Assembly: GCF_000234665.1 (NCBI RefSeq)
Contig: NC_018332.1
Span: 124,001-188,000 of the forward strand
Direction of reading: 5' to 3'
From: Leishmania mexicana MHOM/GT/2001/U1103
Lineage: Eukaryota; Euglenozoa; Kinetoplastea; Trypanosomatida; Trypanosomatidae
DNA: 64,000 bases
Positions 20,758 through 31,855 of this stretch are shown in pieces. The notes under the pieces were generated by a model. The model saw only the letters and a list, made by a program, of their open reading frames with translations. It was not told the origin of the DNA and did no database searches. Made by a program: the position numbers and the translations under genes. How positions within the stretch are numbered: the first letter of the stretch is position 1; the number at the start of each line of letters is the position of its first letter.

Positions 20758-21429
20758 GGTACGGCTCACGACCCCGCAGAAGGAGAGAGGGAGTAGAGGT
20801 GAGCAAGAGACGAAAGATGAGCAAGCCAGAGAGGCCACAAGAGCATCACGTTGTGGTCTGCGCAGGTGTCACCCTGGTGCCAGGCAGAGACGAACGATGC
20901 GGGGTTGGTAAAAAGAAAGGACAGTGCGTGTGCACGCCAATGAAAGACATCACCACCAATATAGAGAAGAGAAGAACGTGGAGAGAGGATTACACGAACT
21001 AGAGCAGCGAGGAGCGAGCGCGAGAGCGGCCGCAGAAGGACGAGCAGAAGAATGTGTGTTCACGGCGAGCGACTGCGTTGCCCTGGAAGGAGAAACAGAA
21101 GACCAACAGAAGCGTATCGGACTGCAGGGACACATTCAAGAAAGTAGGAATTGGCAGAGAGTGTGTCAGCGCTACCGCACCTTCCTGTCACGGATGCAGA
21201 CGAGCGAGGCTTCTTTCAGGGGTGCGTGAGGAACTGCCATGTAGAGAGCGTGTCAGAGGAACGATGAGCCCTACCACACCGCCGAAGGCGCATGGGAGGG
21301 GGGAAAGACCAAAATCTAGGGCCGCCATACACTTCGAAACGGCGTCTCGAAAACGTGAGTTCGCGCGCACACACGCGTGCGAATGAGCGACGACCGATAG
21401 GCCCACTCAGAAAGGCCGATGCGACGGCG
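20758..21429 (-). other. Spacer, no gene seen
   Basis: About 0.67 kb of mixed sequence between the exoribonuclease start and the stop of the next gene. It probably holds the 3'UTR of the 310-residue protein plus the short exoribonuclease leader. Confidence 0.5.
20765..20799 (-). promoter_or_regulatory. Predicted trans-splice acceptor for the RNB exoribonuclease
   Basis: The minus-strand tract at 20778-20799 is followed by GTGAG with AG at 20766-20765, only 7 bases before the chosen ATG. This argues against the longer reading of the frame. Confidence 0.55.
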
Positions 21430-22362
21430 TCACGGATCCTCTCCATCCGACGACGAGGTGGGGTCGTGGGCGCTAAGGAAAGCTGCGAGCGAGAAGCCTT
21501 TGGAGAGTGGTTTTGGCGCCCCATCACCAGCCGATGCCGTATCGCGTGCACTGCTTGTCGCGTCGCTGTTCGCCACAGAAGCTGTGGCCAAACCACCAAA
21601 TAGCAGAACGCTAGACGGGCCTTTATCTGGCGTTGTCGGCTTACCAAGCGCGGAGATTTGGGTAGCTACCACCGCGTCGTCACGTAGCCATGCCTGGCCG
21701 CGAAGGGCCTTTTCTAGCACCTCCAACACATGTGTGCGAAGGTGCGGCGCCATGCCGGTGCGCACGCCTCCAACTAAATCACGCTCTGTGTCGCACACCT
21801 GCAACGTGCCGCGGAGAGCACGCACCCCGTCCGGCACCCGCTCTTTCTTTGTGACGCTCATCAGCGACTCGAGCGTTTGCGGGGACGTGTCAAGAGAGGC
21901 AGGCACAATATGATGAATTGCATAGCCCGCTGCAGGTGTCCACATAGCCTTCTCGGCCGCCAGCTGCGCCGCAGATGGAACAAAAGGCGCGATGCCTCCT
22001 TTGGCGGCGTTGTGCCGACCACCCAGCTCCACTTGCATAACATATTCCAGAACCTGATGCACCATGCGCGCTGCCGCCTGCTCTGACAAGAGCTCAGCCT
22101 CCGCCCGCTGCTGCTGCGCCTGAGCAGAGGTGTTTCCACGCTCCTGCGCAAGGGCCTCCTGCGCCGCCCGTATGTTCAGCCCCTCCGCAGCCCCACTGCG
22201 GCGGGGGCGCTTGCCACTCGCATCGGCACCGCTGGAGGAAGCCTCGGATGACGCCTCGTTGGCGTCTGCAAAGCGCTTGTGACCCGACAGCAAAGTCCGC
22301 ACGCTGGAGTTATCACCCTGCGCTGCGGTCTTGGTGTTGCGCAGGAAGTCGTTAAGGTCCAT
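21430..22362 (-). CDS. Hypothetical protein, unrecognised (310 aa)
   Basis: No family recognised. The N-terminus (MDLNDFLRNTKTAAQG) is followed by a Ser/Ala-rich linker with a basic KRPRR cluster that could act as a nuclear signal. Next comes an Ala/Gln/Glu-rich segment at about residues 62-105, likely helical or coiled-coil. Then there is a more conserved-looking core containing AAGYAIHHIVPASLD and VRALRGTLQVCDTERD, and a Leu-rich helix (LRTHVLEVLEKAL). The C-terminus is acidic (SSSDGEDP). The open frame extends to 22488, but the upstream part resembles a transcribed leader (Phe/Leu-rich from T-rich DNA), so I use the ATG at 22362. The tract abuts this ATG with no AG between, so the acceptor must lie further upstream. 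Probably soluble and possibly nuclear, by inference only. Confidence 0.75.
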   Translation of the reverse strand: MDLNDFLRNTKTAAQGDNSSVRTLLSGHKRFADANEASSEASSSGADASGKRPRRSGAAEGLNIRAAQEALAQERGNTSAQAQQQRAEAELLSEQAAARMVHQVLEYVMQVELGGRHNAAKGGIAPFVPSAAQLAAEKAMWTPAAGYAIHHIVPASLDTSPQTLESLMSVTKKERVPDGVRALRGTLQVCDTERDLVGGVRTGMAPHLRTHVLEVLEKALRGQAWLRDDAVVATQISALGKPTTPDKGPSSVLLFGGLATASVANSDATSSARDTASAGDGAPKPLSKGFSLAAFLSAHDPTSSSDGEDP

Positions 22363-23673
22363 GGGATAGCGAACAACACACAGAACAGCGAGCAACAAGA
22401 AAGGGATGAGGTACTTGCGCGTGTGAGGTGCAAGGAAGTCGCTGTGAAGGCTGCAGCTGCGGTGTTCCTGCGTTAGCTTGACCTGCATACGCCAAAACTA
22501 GATTCGTTAGCGCCACCTCTTGGCTTTCTCTTGCGGCCGTACCAACACTGAGAAACCGTTCACACACCGGAGGGGAGCTGTCCACAGCATCAGTGCGGGC
22601 AACTCTCAACCCAAGAAAAAAAACGACGCGTACATCAAATCCGCCACGTTGAGATCAAGCGCGGAGCCGCGCGCGCGAGGCATGTCAAAGGCAGAGGCGC
22701 GAGAGAGTGGGGTAAGGCAACTGAAAGAGGAAGAGGTGCCAGACAGCAGACACGCCAGAGAAGGAGGCCACACGCGCACACATGCCTTTTCGTCGGAAAG
22801 GGGTATGGTGTGGTGTGGGGAAGCCACACGTAATATAAAAGAGCGGGCCTCTGCCGCCGTTCCATCGACTCGCACGCACACCCTCACCAGCTGTGGCATC
22901 CGACGAGACACAAGGGGACAATCCAGGTGATCAAGCGGCGGCACAGCCCCCCGATCCATCATCCTTTTGGAGCCCCTTGTACTTGAGGGGGCGGGAAGAG
23001 GGCGGCGTCGTTAGATCCGCACCCACAAAAAGCGAAACGTGCGAGAGGTGGGCAATATCCCGCACGCCCCCAAACGTTTTCTTTACATACCCCTTTGCGT
23101 GTGCGTACGGCTAGACGGGCTGGCTCGCTGCCGTGGAGGGAGGAGGTGGCCATCAGCGCTGTATGGGTCTCACCCCCACTCCACCCCACCACAACGATCG
23201 CCCTTGCGCGCGTTTAGAGTTAAGCGTTAAAGGCGAAACAAACAACCAAGAGCCCCCATCGAGGGGCGGGAGAGACCGAGAGATGCAACCTGACTCCTCG
23301 ATGCGGGTGAGGAGTGCAAGCCAGTCGTACGGGTGACGTTGCTGCCAGACTTGTATTCCACACACACACACACGCGCGCACGCCCTCTCTCTTTCTCTCG
23401 GGCGACATGGCCGGATCGCACCACTGCTAATTACTTGCATCACTGTAGACGCGCACACACGCGCACGGACACAAGAGCAACACGCACCCAGCTGCACCAG
23501 CCATGGACCCACAGGCACGAAGACACCTCAATGTTAAACGTCCACTCACGTGTAGGTATCGCTTACCCAGCAACACCACACACACAAACCTACATGCATG
23601 CAGGCGGCAGCAAGAGACGCCAGGAGCGCCCAGCGCCTCTTGCTGCTCTTGTTCCGCTCTCGCTCTCTCGATT
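22363..23673 (-). other. Spacer, no gene seen
   Basis: About 1.3 kb, probably mainly the 3'UTR of the WD40 gene. It is less repetitive than other spacers, with a short CA run near 23360 and GC-rich blocks around 22940-23010. I found no SIDER signature in it. Confidence 0.5.
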
Positions 23674-26064
23674 CTAGTACGGCCGACGCTGCAGGTACGT
23701 GGACAGAATAACGCTCATCGGCGGCACCGTGTAGGCCGGCTCACCCAGTACCTCAGCCAGCCACTGATCCGCCTGAGCCGTCTGCTGCGCTGTTGCCAAG
23801 GCGCCTTCTTTGCTCGCTGTCATTAGCACCTCCTGTGAGTCTTGGATTGAGGTTATCTCCTTGAAGAAGGACTGCAGCTGAAGGCGTGCGGCCTTGTCGC
23901 CCTCTGCCACGGCACCCGCGCCGCTCGCTGCGTCGCTGGTGCCGGCCCATTCATACACGGAGGGCTGCGCCACAGCTGCGGCTCCTGTAGGCAGCTGCAA
24001 AATCTTGAAGCCCGTCACAGCGTCCACAGCAGCGAGACGCTGGCCATTCATGTGCAGTGGGGCGATGTGGCGCAAAGGGAAGCGAGAGGCGTTCGCAATA
24101 CGGCGCACCACCTCACCCAGCTGTGGGCCCTTACTGCTGCCGGCGGCGCAGCAGCGAAGCTCCACAAGGGATGTGTCCTCGAGGGCGGCTATCACCGTCG
24201 TGTCCGTGAAGGCGCTCAAGGCAGTAATGCATGACTCGTCCACGCTGAATACGGTCGGCTCCTCTGCACACGTGTGCAGTGTCCAAAAGAAGATGTGCCG
24301 TTTCCCAGCTGCCACGGCGTGCCGGCAGTCGGGTGACACGACTATCCTGCGCAGCGGTTGCGTTTCCGTGTACTGCGGCAAAAGTTGAACCAGTGACCAG
24401 CGCTCGCCGGGCCTGCAGTCCTGCACCGAATACACGTGCAGACAGTCATCCGCCACGAAGCAGAGCGAGCTGTCCGCGGAAAGGGCCATTGTCTGCACCT
24501 GCTGGGAGGGGGTCGCCATCGTGGAGTGGTTGTGCCAGCCGCCAGTCGGGGTGCCGTATGTGTCCTGTGCGGTGAAGGCAGTCTGTGCCCAGCACTTCAT
24601 CGCCTCGGAGCTCAGCGTGAACACTCGCCGCCCTCGCTTGTCCACCTCCAGAGCTAGCACGGCGGAGCGATGCGGGGAGTAGACGGTCTGCGTCTCCACA
24701 TGCCGCTTATGTGGCATGTCATACTCCCAAAAGCGCAGCAGCGGGGGAAGCACCGTCGAGGAGAAGGACTCGTACGTCACGAGAGAGCGGCTGTCGTTCA
24801 GAATGCCAACGAACTGAATTCCATGGCGGGGCGGGCTCGGGATCGTCTCCATCTGCGAGGACACGTGGAGCGAGTAGATAGACTGCTGCGTGTACGGGTC
24901 GCAGACGCGCAGCACATTTGGCATCCCCGTCAGAATCACAGCCGGGCTCCCGCGCCACTGCTCAACGACGAGCCCGGTGCACACATCCTCAGCGGCCCAC
25001 TCGATGCCCTCCGCCGTCGTTGCCACACGCATCTGCAGCAAGTCCGCAACGGCGAGCGTCGACGTGCCACATGACAGCAACAGCTGCGCCCCTCCACTGT
25101 TGAAGGGCGTTATGCCTTGCAGCGTGCCCAGCTGCACCTTGACTTTCTTGTGACTGTAGGACACCAGATCCCAGATTAGCAGCACAGACTCGCGGCCGCC
25201 AGTGTAGACTGCGCTGCCATCTAGAGCAAAGGCAAGCGCTGTCAGGGGTGTGTGATGCCAGTGGTCGGCAAAGCAGTGTGGCTCTTGAACCTCCACGTAG
25301 ATGAGCAGCTCACCGCGCCTGCCACCAACAGCGACCGACATGCTCATTGGGCTGCAGGAAACACTCTGGATCTGCACATTTACGGCGCGCGGCAGGAGGG
25401 GCGGACAGGACGGGCGGTGCGGCTGGTGAGCGGACAGGCGGTCCGTGAAGAGGGAGTAGAAAAACTCATGCGCGTGCGGGACGGCTACAACGACCAGGCC
25501 AGTAAACTGGCCGACAGAAAGATACCCGTGCGGTACGGCCTCCTTGAAGGTGTGCACCACCACCGCCGACGGCGCGCTCGTCGCCCCCATGGGTGAGGCG
25601 GAGCCTAGCGCGGCCTCGTAAACGCCGGCTTTCGTGAGCATAACAGCAAAGAGCTGTCCCTGCTGCACATGGAAGTGAGCAGCCATGACGACGGAGGCGG
25701 TGTCGGCCGCCTCACCGTTCACCGTCCGGCTCGTTGAGCCCTGATGCCGCCTATCTGCAACTTCCTCACTCTCTCCAGCTGATGTGGACGGGAGAGGTGA
25801 GGCCGGTGGGAGTCGAATCGAGACAGTGCGCGCCAAAGATGGCGCGCCACCCTCGATTGCAAACTCGAACAACGTAGCCTCGGCATCGATGACGTGCAGC
25901 ACCGCCTTGGCGCCAGAAGTGCTCTGCACATACATCCCGCACACGCGGGATCCGTTGAGCCGCTCCACGAGGAACTTCCGCAGCGACTTGGGCGCATAAA
26001 ACGCCACCGCGGTGTCCTCTGCCACACAGACTACCTGCGAACAGGCGGCGAAGCAGCTCTGCAT
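23674..26064 (-). CDS. WD40 protein related to WDR75/UTP17 (NAN1), SSU processome (796 aa)
   Basis: Probably the trypanosomatid counterpart of WDR75/UTP17, a t-UTP (UTP-A) component needed for pre-rRNA transcription and early 18S processing in the nucleolus. The strongest sign is HWHHTPLTALAF at about residues 268-279 followed by GGRESVLLIWDL, which matches the diagnostic HWHH...GG.ESVL..WDL segment of the family. Further WD-type strands follow, including SAVLALEVDKRGRRVFTLSS and RRIVVSPDCRHAVAAGKR. The C-terminus is Ala/Gln-rich and helical. The frame stays open to 26226, but a pyrimidine tract (26116-26135) and the following AG near 26095-26094 lie inside that extension, so the ATG at 26064 is preferred. 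The assignment rests on one recalled motif plus overall design. Confidence 0.8.
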   Translation of the reverse strand: MQSCFAACSQVVCVAEDTAVAFYAPKSLRKFLVERLNGSRVCGMYVQSTSGAKAVLHVIDAEATLFEFAIEGGAPSLARTVSIRLPPASPLPSTSAGESEEVADRRHQGSTSRTVNGEAADTASVVMAAHFHVQQGQLFAVMLTKAGVYEAALGSASPMGATSAPSAVVVHTFKEAVPHGYLSVGQFTGLVVVAVPHAHEFFYSLFTDRLSAHQPHRPSCPPLLPRAVNVQIQSVSCSPMSMSVAVGGRRGELLIYVEVQEPHCFADHWHHTPLTALAFALDGSAVYTGGRESVLLIWDLVSYSHKKVKVQLGTLQGITPFNSGGAQLLLSCGTSTLAVADLLQMRVATTAEGIEWAAEDVCTGLVVEQWRGSPAVILTGMPNVLRVCDPYTQQSIYSLHVSSQMETIPSPPRHGIQFVGILNDSRSLVTYESFSSTVLPPLLRFWEYDMPHKRHVETQTVYSPHRSAVLALEVDKRGRRVFTLSSEAMKCWAQTAFTAQDTYGTPTGGWHNHSTMATPSQQVQTMALSADSSLCFVADDCLHVYSVQDCRPGERWSLVQLLPQYTETQPLRRIVVSPDCRHAVAAGKRHIFFWTLHTCAEEPTVFSVDESCITALSAFTDTTVIAALEDTSLVELRCCAAGSSKGPQLGEVVRRIANASRFPLRHIAPLHMNGQRLAAVDAVTGFKILQLPTGAAAVAQPSVYEWAGTSDAASGAGAVAEGDKAARLQLQSFFKEITSIQDSQEVLMTASKEGALATAQQTAQADQWLAEVLGEPAYTVPPMSVILSTYLQRRPY

Positions 26065-27441
26065 CCTTGCTGCCTTCGTCTGTGAGTGTGTCTCTGTGTG
26101 TGCGTCCGTGTGTGCAGAAGAAGGGAGGGGGAGAGTCGCTCCGGTGGAGAGACAACGTTGTTGTGTGTCGCCAAGGAGAAGCAGCGGCGGGACTGCGCGG
26201 GCACTGGCCACGACAGCTGCACACAAAAGCAGTGGAGGAGAAGGAGCGGTCAGCAGCTGCCAAGGTCACACGCAGAGAGAACGAGAGGCGCAGAGGGAAA
26301 AGGAGCGAAGAGAGCCACGGCGAAGACGAAGGGGGCGAGAGTAAGCGAGAGCACAGCAGAGCACAGGCAAATGTATGTTTCTCTTCAAGGGGAAAAGGGC
26401 CGTGTGCGATGATGAGGATAGCACCAATGGAAGTGCGCAAGAGAAACACCGCGGCGAGTGCAGCGGTTACTGTTCCTTGTCACGCACATACATATAGATT
26501 GACGTGCACACGCACCACCTCTATTCTGGGATCCGCCGCTGCAGGAGAGGGGAAGGGGGAGGGGCCATGAGAAAGCATGATAGAAAAGCAGAGTCGTCTG
26601 CGGACTGAAACGCGACGCGGCTGCCCGCAAGCTCGGGCTGCGACCCTTTGACGCGCCCTCTGGAAGGAGATCCCGTCCAGTGGCACCGACACTTCCATGA
26701 AGTCGTGAGGTAGAAGAATGACAAACGCCCCTCTCTTCCCCCGTCCTGCATCACTGTGGGTGACCCAATGGCCCCTCCTTCCCCACCACCACGCAGTCGG
26801 CTCGCTCGCTCGCCCTTTTTTGTGTATTATGTGGGCTTGCTCGTAGCACACACTCCTGCTGCTGGGCCGGCGGGAGGGGAGGAGGAGAGAGGAGGGAGGG
26901 CAACGAATTACCACTTTGACACACACACACACACACGCACACTCCCGCACGCGAACATGGCTAACAAAAAACGAAATGAGGGCGAACGTAGTAGAGGAAG
27001 AGCACGAAAAAAAAAGACGCGGCGGGGCGACGCGAGAGCACAAAACAGGATGTGAAAGAACAACAATACAACATCAAAACACGAAAGAAACTACGTGCAC
27101 AATTGCTGTGCAGCAGCTTGTGTGTTCACATATGTGTGCGTGTGCTCAACCGCCTTCCTCCGGCAGCGGAAGAAGAGTGAAGGAGGGTGGGGCTACGTAC
27201 GCGCTGTGACGCCACTCCCTCACCCACACATGAACAGAATCACACACGCATGCCAGCATATAAAGCCAAGCATGAATAAGAATAGCGCACTACGACACAC
27301 ACCAGCACCCGCATCCTCCTGCTACTGCTGCTTGCCTAGCTCTGAATCTCTCCATCTCTACGGTGAGCAACCCCACGTTCCGCACCCCATCAAAGCGCTT
27401 CACCAACAGATATGAAAAGGAACAAGGTGCAGCGAAGGTCG

Positions 27442-27474
<33 letters not shown>

Positions 27475-27735
27475 ATGGGGCACACAACTGCGATAATCCG
27501 CTCCATCAACAGCAAACCTTTTAGCGCATTCTGTCAAAAGTCTTCGCAGAAACAGTGGCCGCCGTGGTGCCGTCGTCGCGATCTTCGTAGAATCCCGAAC
27601 CCCCTCCCCCCGCCACACACACACCGCGCAATGAACAATGCATCTCTGTATGGTGCAACCATCCTTCACGCTAACGGCGCATCAAGGCGCCGCAGCGCTC
27701 CTCTTGCTGTTTTTCTGCTGCGAGGTTGTATAGGC
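26065..27735 (-). other. Spacer, no gene seen
   Basis: About 1.67 kb. The left end is the leader of the WD40 gene with its splice acceptor (AG 26095-26094); the rest is probably the 3'UTR of the carbonic-anhydrase-like gene. It includes a (GT)n array at 27444-27473 and a CA run near 26921. Confidence 0.5.
27444..27473. repeat. GT microsatellite, about 15 units
   Basis: An uninterrupted TG/GT dinucleotide run in the spacer, a likely length polymorphism. Confidence 0.9.
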
Positions 27736-29580
27736 TTACCGCACAGCCACAGTGCCGGTGTCGGTGCTGCCGTAGCGGTCGAACCGGTTTGCAGAGTTGA
27801 GGGATTGCAGCTCTGCCGGATCGATCCCCACCACATACACCGGCCGCCTCCACCCGCGGCAGCATGTGGAGATAAGAAACATGAGTACGGTGAGGCACAG
27901 CAGAACGAGCCCCGCACGCACCGGGTTTGCCCTGGCGTAGGCTACAGAAGACTGAAAGGCGCCAATGCTGAAGGCCTTCACAGAAGTAAACGCACGTGTC
28001 ACGATGGACTCGACGGAGTCCACAATCCCCGCATCGGTATTGAAGGTGTTCTTCGAGTCGCCGTCGCCGTGCTTCTTCGGTCGCTTAGTGCCCGACGGGT
28101 CCTTCGTTGTCGTCGTGGTGGTGGACGTCGACACTGTCGTTGACTGCGGCGTCGATCCGTCAGATGGCGTCTGCGCTGACGACTCAAAGTCATGATGTGA
28201 CTCAGTGGGCGCGTTCTCGTCGGCGCTGGATTCGGAAGCAGACGGCACGCCACTTAGTTGTGGCGTTGAACTTGCGTTTGGGTTGTCTGCGCTGTTCTCG
28301 TTTGCATTCGGCACATACACCGGAACCGGTGCCCCCAGGCCCGGTTTCGCCACTGCCTGGTTCGATGATGCGTTGTACCTCCCTGGGCTGGTCGTGATGG
28401 GTAGCGGAGACGCGTGAGTGATGCCGTTCCTTGACGCCGAGACAGAGTTTGGCGACACTGACGAGACAACGACGACACTGTCGTGATTATCGACGCCACC
28501 TACCTTCGCCGGAGACCCTTCCAGCACGCGGTCCGCCCGCACTCCCAGGGAGTGGTTCGCGAGGCTCTCGTCCGCGCCCCTCCATGCATCTTTGAAATTG
28601 CCTTCACTCCTGTTGCCGCCGGCCAGAGCGGACTTGTCGTCGAAGCGGAAAATGAGGCGACCGTTGAGGGCCTGCGGCGGACGGGCGTTGCCGAAGCGGT
28701 GGAAGCCGTTCGGCAGCAGCGCATCCATCGCGTCGCGCAGCCTGCCGACCGCCACGGGTGAGATGAGAACTGGCGACGTCATCACCACCCATCGGACGTT
28801 CTCGGTGCAAGGTGGGTGCGTCAGGGAGCCGTCATAGAGCAGGTAGCTCTCGCGCGCCGGAATCAGCGAGAGGAGGGAGAGGTTCTCTGTCAGGAAGCAC
28901 GTCGTCATGGCGTTGCGCTTCGGCAGCGATCCGTCCACTAAGATGTGCTGCAGCGCGCGCGATGAGGTGCTGTTGATCGTGGTGGAGGCCTTCAGCATCA
29001 CCGCCACTATGAGTACATTACGCTTCTTTTTTTCCACATGATTTGTGGTGAAAGACATGTGCATTTCGACATCGGGGCGCAGCGTACGGAGTTGGTGCGC
29101 CGGCATGGCGTGAAAGTGCAGGCCCGTGAAGTGGTAGGTGAGCGAGTGGTTCAGCGGGTCGATCACCATGCACTCACTCATGCCATCCGGCAAGCGTCCC
29201 GGCTTCTCAAAGCTGACTGTGCTCACGATGCCCTCGTTGATGATTCGCATCTGCGTCTCCTCACGTGGGAAGACGCACTTGGCGGAGAACTGCAGTCGCT
29301 CCAGCGGGGCATTCGACACAACCTCGTTGGGGTTCACATTCGCGAAGGAAATCGGACTCTGCCGTCTCCCCGTCAAGCACAACTTTGGCCAATCCTTCAG
29401 GTTTGTGTAGTCCCAGGAGGTGCGCGAGCTGTCGGGACTGCCGAACACCAGCCCAGATGTGCCGTAGTTGCCCTCGTAGTACGAGTGCTGCTCGGCCAGC
29501 CCACTGACGACACCAGCGACGCTGACGAGAAGTACCAGCTGCGCGATGGCGAGGGCGCCACAGAAAGAAAGCCTCTTCAT
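27736..29580 (-). CDS. Alpha-carbonic-anhydrase-like type I membrane protein (614 aa)
   Basis: Relative of alpha-carbonic anhydrases (CO2 hydration), probably at the surface or in the secretory route. Residues 1-28 form a signal peptide (hydrophobic ALAIAQLVLLVSVAGVVSG). The CA domain spans about 53-315: WDYTNLKDWPKLC, GRRQSPI, then the zinc ligands H155 and H157 (LHFHAMP) and H174 (VEMHMSF), and the substrate-site GSLTHPPCTE with T254 in place of Thr199. Two catalytic positions differ from human CA II: the proton-shuttle His64 aligns with I118, and Glu106 aligns with A161 in a shortened loop, so activity may be weak or absent. A long Ser/Thr/Asn/Pro-rich stalk follows (about 330-540), then a membrane segment (about 556-572) and a short cytoplasmic tail. 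An in-frame ATG at 29670 is an alternative start that would add 30 residues before the signal. Confidence 0.87.
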   Translation of the reverse strand: MKRLSFCGALAIAQLVLLVSVAGVVSGLAEQHSYYEGNYGTSGLVFGSPDSSRTSWDYTNLKDWPKLCLTGRRQSPISFANVNPNEVVSNAPLERLQFSAKCVFPREETQMRIINEGIVSTVSFEKPGRLPDGMSECMVIDPLNHSLTYHFTGLHFHAMPAHQLRTLRPDVEMHMSFTTNHVEKKKRNVLIVAVMLKASTTINSTSSRALQHILVDGSLPKRNAMTTCFLTENLSLLSLIPARESYLLYDGSLTHPPCTENVRWVVMTSPVLISPVAVGRLRDAMDALLPNGFHRFGNARPPQALNGRLIFRFDDKSALAGGNRSEGNFKDAWRGADESLANHSLGVRADRVLEGSPAKVGGVDNHDSVVVVSSVSPNSVSASRNGITHASPLPITTSPGRYNASSNQAVAKPGLGAPVPVYVPNANENSADNPNASSTPQLSGVPSASESSADENAPTESHHDFESSAQTPSDGSTPQSTTVSTSTTTTTTKDPSGTKRPKKHGDGDSKNTFNTDAGIVDSVESIVTRAFTSVKAFSIGAFQSSVAYARANPVRAGLVLLCLTVLMFLISTCCRGWRRPVYVVGIDPAELQSLNSANRFDRYGSTDTGTVAVR

Positions 29581-31213
29581 GGCGCGGCAGGAACAGAGTG
29601 CGGGAGAGGACGGCGCGTACAAGGGGTGTGTAACAATGTAACAGCGTTTCGTTTTCTGCAGAAATCTCATCACACGTGCGCCCTCCAGTGCTGCTTGCTA
29701 GACAAATGTACTACGAAAAGGAAATAGAGTGCGCGTCGGAAGCACCAGAAGTCGTGTGCAGTCCGTGCTTGGCAGGACGCCGAGAGACGACAAGGAATAG
29801 TGCACGACAAGAAGTGCCTCAGTGCTCGCGGTTTCACACGACACTTGCAGACCCCGAGGGTATCCGGAACGGCACCGACAGACAGGAGCAGAGAAAGGGC
29901 GGAGAAATAGAGGAGGCGCATGAACGGAAGGTGAGGGAGGTCGCACAGCCTGATACAGACATGGGCGCAAAGTGCAAACACTGGGCGCACAAGCACCAGC
30001 ACAGATGGCAACTGCGGACAGAACTCGCGAGTGAAATGCGCCCACCTGCCTCCACTCACTGCTAGCGTCACAACGCTCTTTTTCTTGTTGGCCCTCCAGA
30101 GCGAAGATCGGTATCTTCAAGACAATAACCCTGCCCTCCCTATCGTCCGCGTCAGCTACCAGCTCCCACCATGAGCTGCCATGCGGAGGGTGGACGGAGC
30201 ACAACAACAAAATACAGAAGCGATACACGGAGCAGCGTGCCGCTCAGAAAATATACACGTAATCCAACAGGGAGGATAGCGGCTCGAAAACGACAAGGTG
30301 GGCCAGCGCAAAGAGGACGTCCATTGGATGAGTGCAGGAAGGACGGGAATGCCGCCTCCCCTTCCTCCTCCCTGCTCCCCCCCCCACACACACAGACAAG
30401 CACACCGCTTTGTTACTTTTCGAGCAGCGCACGTGTGCGCCCCGTCGCAGTAGCGTAAGGAAGAAGAGCATGGCCCCTGCGTGTCGACAACAGAGTCGAG
30501 GAGAGAAGTGGGGGAGGGGGCGGACAGGAAAACACAGAGAGAGAGCACAGACGCTGCGCGGATACGGTTCCTCAAACCTTCCTGTCCTGGGTGGGCTCCC
30601 CCTTCCTTGCTCTCTTTTTCTATGCTCCTCTCTGTCGTAGATCCACCGTCGGCGTAACGGTGGCCGTACCCTCGGTCCTTCCTCACGCGTGTTGCAGTGG
30701 CCGCTACTGCGACAGCTGCACTGGCCGAACGTAGCGGAGTGATGGTGAAGACGGAGGCCAGCCACACCGAGAGAGGAAAGTGGGTGACATGTGCGCCAGA
30801 AATGAGTGTCAGCACAGTTGCGAGCAGGCGAACATGTCCCAAAAACATCTCAACTCCTTTTTCTGTTCTCTGCAGTGTCCCATCCGCAGCCCTCAAGGAG
30901 GCCTCTCTCAAGTCAAGGGCCCGTTTCCTCGCACGCGCTCACTTCCCTTGCCTCACAAAGAAGCGCGTCACAGGGGCAGATGTCCGCACACGGGTTCTCC
31001 CAGAGGGAAGCACAAGAGAGCCCACCAAGAGGTGCCGGCCATATCGACTGAGGAAGCGAAGGCGAACAAGGAAAGGATCCGTGACCGTATCACAGGGAAG
31101 GAATCAGGGATCGGAACCAGCAACGCACCACCTATCGACGATAAGTATGAAGTACGCAGCCACGAAACAGCAAGCACCTTAGTTGCCTGCTGACACGCAC
31201 ACACAAGACACCG
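29581..31213 (-). other. Spacer, no gene seen
   Basis: About 1.6 kb. A good splice acceptor (minus-strand tract near 29716-29730, AG at 29712-29711) precedes the carbonic-anhydrase-like gene and leaves the ATG at 29670 as the first one downstream. The remainder is probably the 3'UTR of the small membrane-protein gene. Confidence 0.5.
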
Positions 31214-31855
31214 TCAATTGGCGGGAGGTGTGGAGGTCGTAGCGCCGTAGCTCTTTGGAGTGCTCCCCGTCTTGCGTGACTCCAAAAACTGCTGCCGGGC
31301 GAGGTTGCCGCGGGAGGCGAGCAGGCGACTCGACGACGATGGCGTCCCGCTTAGACCCTCTGCATGCATGCTCTGAGTAGAAACCGAGAAGGGCACAGCG
31401 GTCTTGCCGCACATCTCCTCGTCACCATAACCCTTCTCGCCGGAATACGCAGAGCCGTGCTTGCTGCGCAGGCAGCAGTTGAGGAGGGCCACCGTCGTCA
31501 CCGTTATGGTGACGAAAAGCAGAAGCCAGGCAAGAAAATACGCCAGCGACAGATGCGGCGCGTGTCCCGAGAGCGACGTAGTAGTTGCGTTGAGGTTATC
31601 CTTCAGCACAGCGTTTGTGGTCGTCCGTGCGGTGGTGAAGTTGTCCTCCATGACACAACGGGCACCCGATGGTCCCGCGATGGGCAACGGCTGCGCGGAC
31701 GTGTTGGACGCCAGCGCAGCAGCCGCAGACGCAAGTCGACTGGAGGCGTTGTGCAGGGTAGCGTTGATGGCGTCCATGGTGGTGTTGATGGCGCGCTCCA
31801 CCCTCTCAGAGGTTTCATTTGAGTAAATGATTTCCGGTGTGAAACACGGTTTCAT
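31214..31855 (-). CDS. Small sequon-rich single-pass membrane protein (213 aa)
   Basis: Family not recognised. The first 98 residues carry seven N-x-S/T sequons (N13, N24, N31, N36, N51, N72, N89), which suggests a heavily glycosylated ectodomain. A membrane segment follows at about 102-127 (LSLAYFLAWLLLFVTITVTTVALL), ending in a Cys-Cys pair that could be palmitoylated. The cytoplasmic tail is about 85 residues, Ser/Thr-rich. From the first ATG (31855) there is no signal peptide, yet the predicted outside domain needs export. Immediately upstream, in frame and after the predicted splice acceptor (AG 31931-31930), the sequence encodes a hydrophobic LLIALVAV-type leader beginning with CTG (31918-31916) and TTG. 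So the true start may be non-AUG, or the protein may insert N-out using its own membrane segment. No neighbour explains its role. Confidence 0.75.
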   Translation of the reverse strand: MKPCFTPEIIYSNETSERVERAINTTMDAINATLHNASSRLASAAAALASNTSAQPLPIAGPSGARCVMEDNFTTARTTTNAVLKDNLNATTTSLSGHAPHLSLAYFLAWLLLFVTITVTTVALLNCCLRSKHGSAYSGEKGYGDEEMCGKTAVPFSVSTQSMHAEGLSGTPSSSSRLLASRGNLARQQFLESRKTGSTPKSYGATTSTPPAN

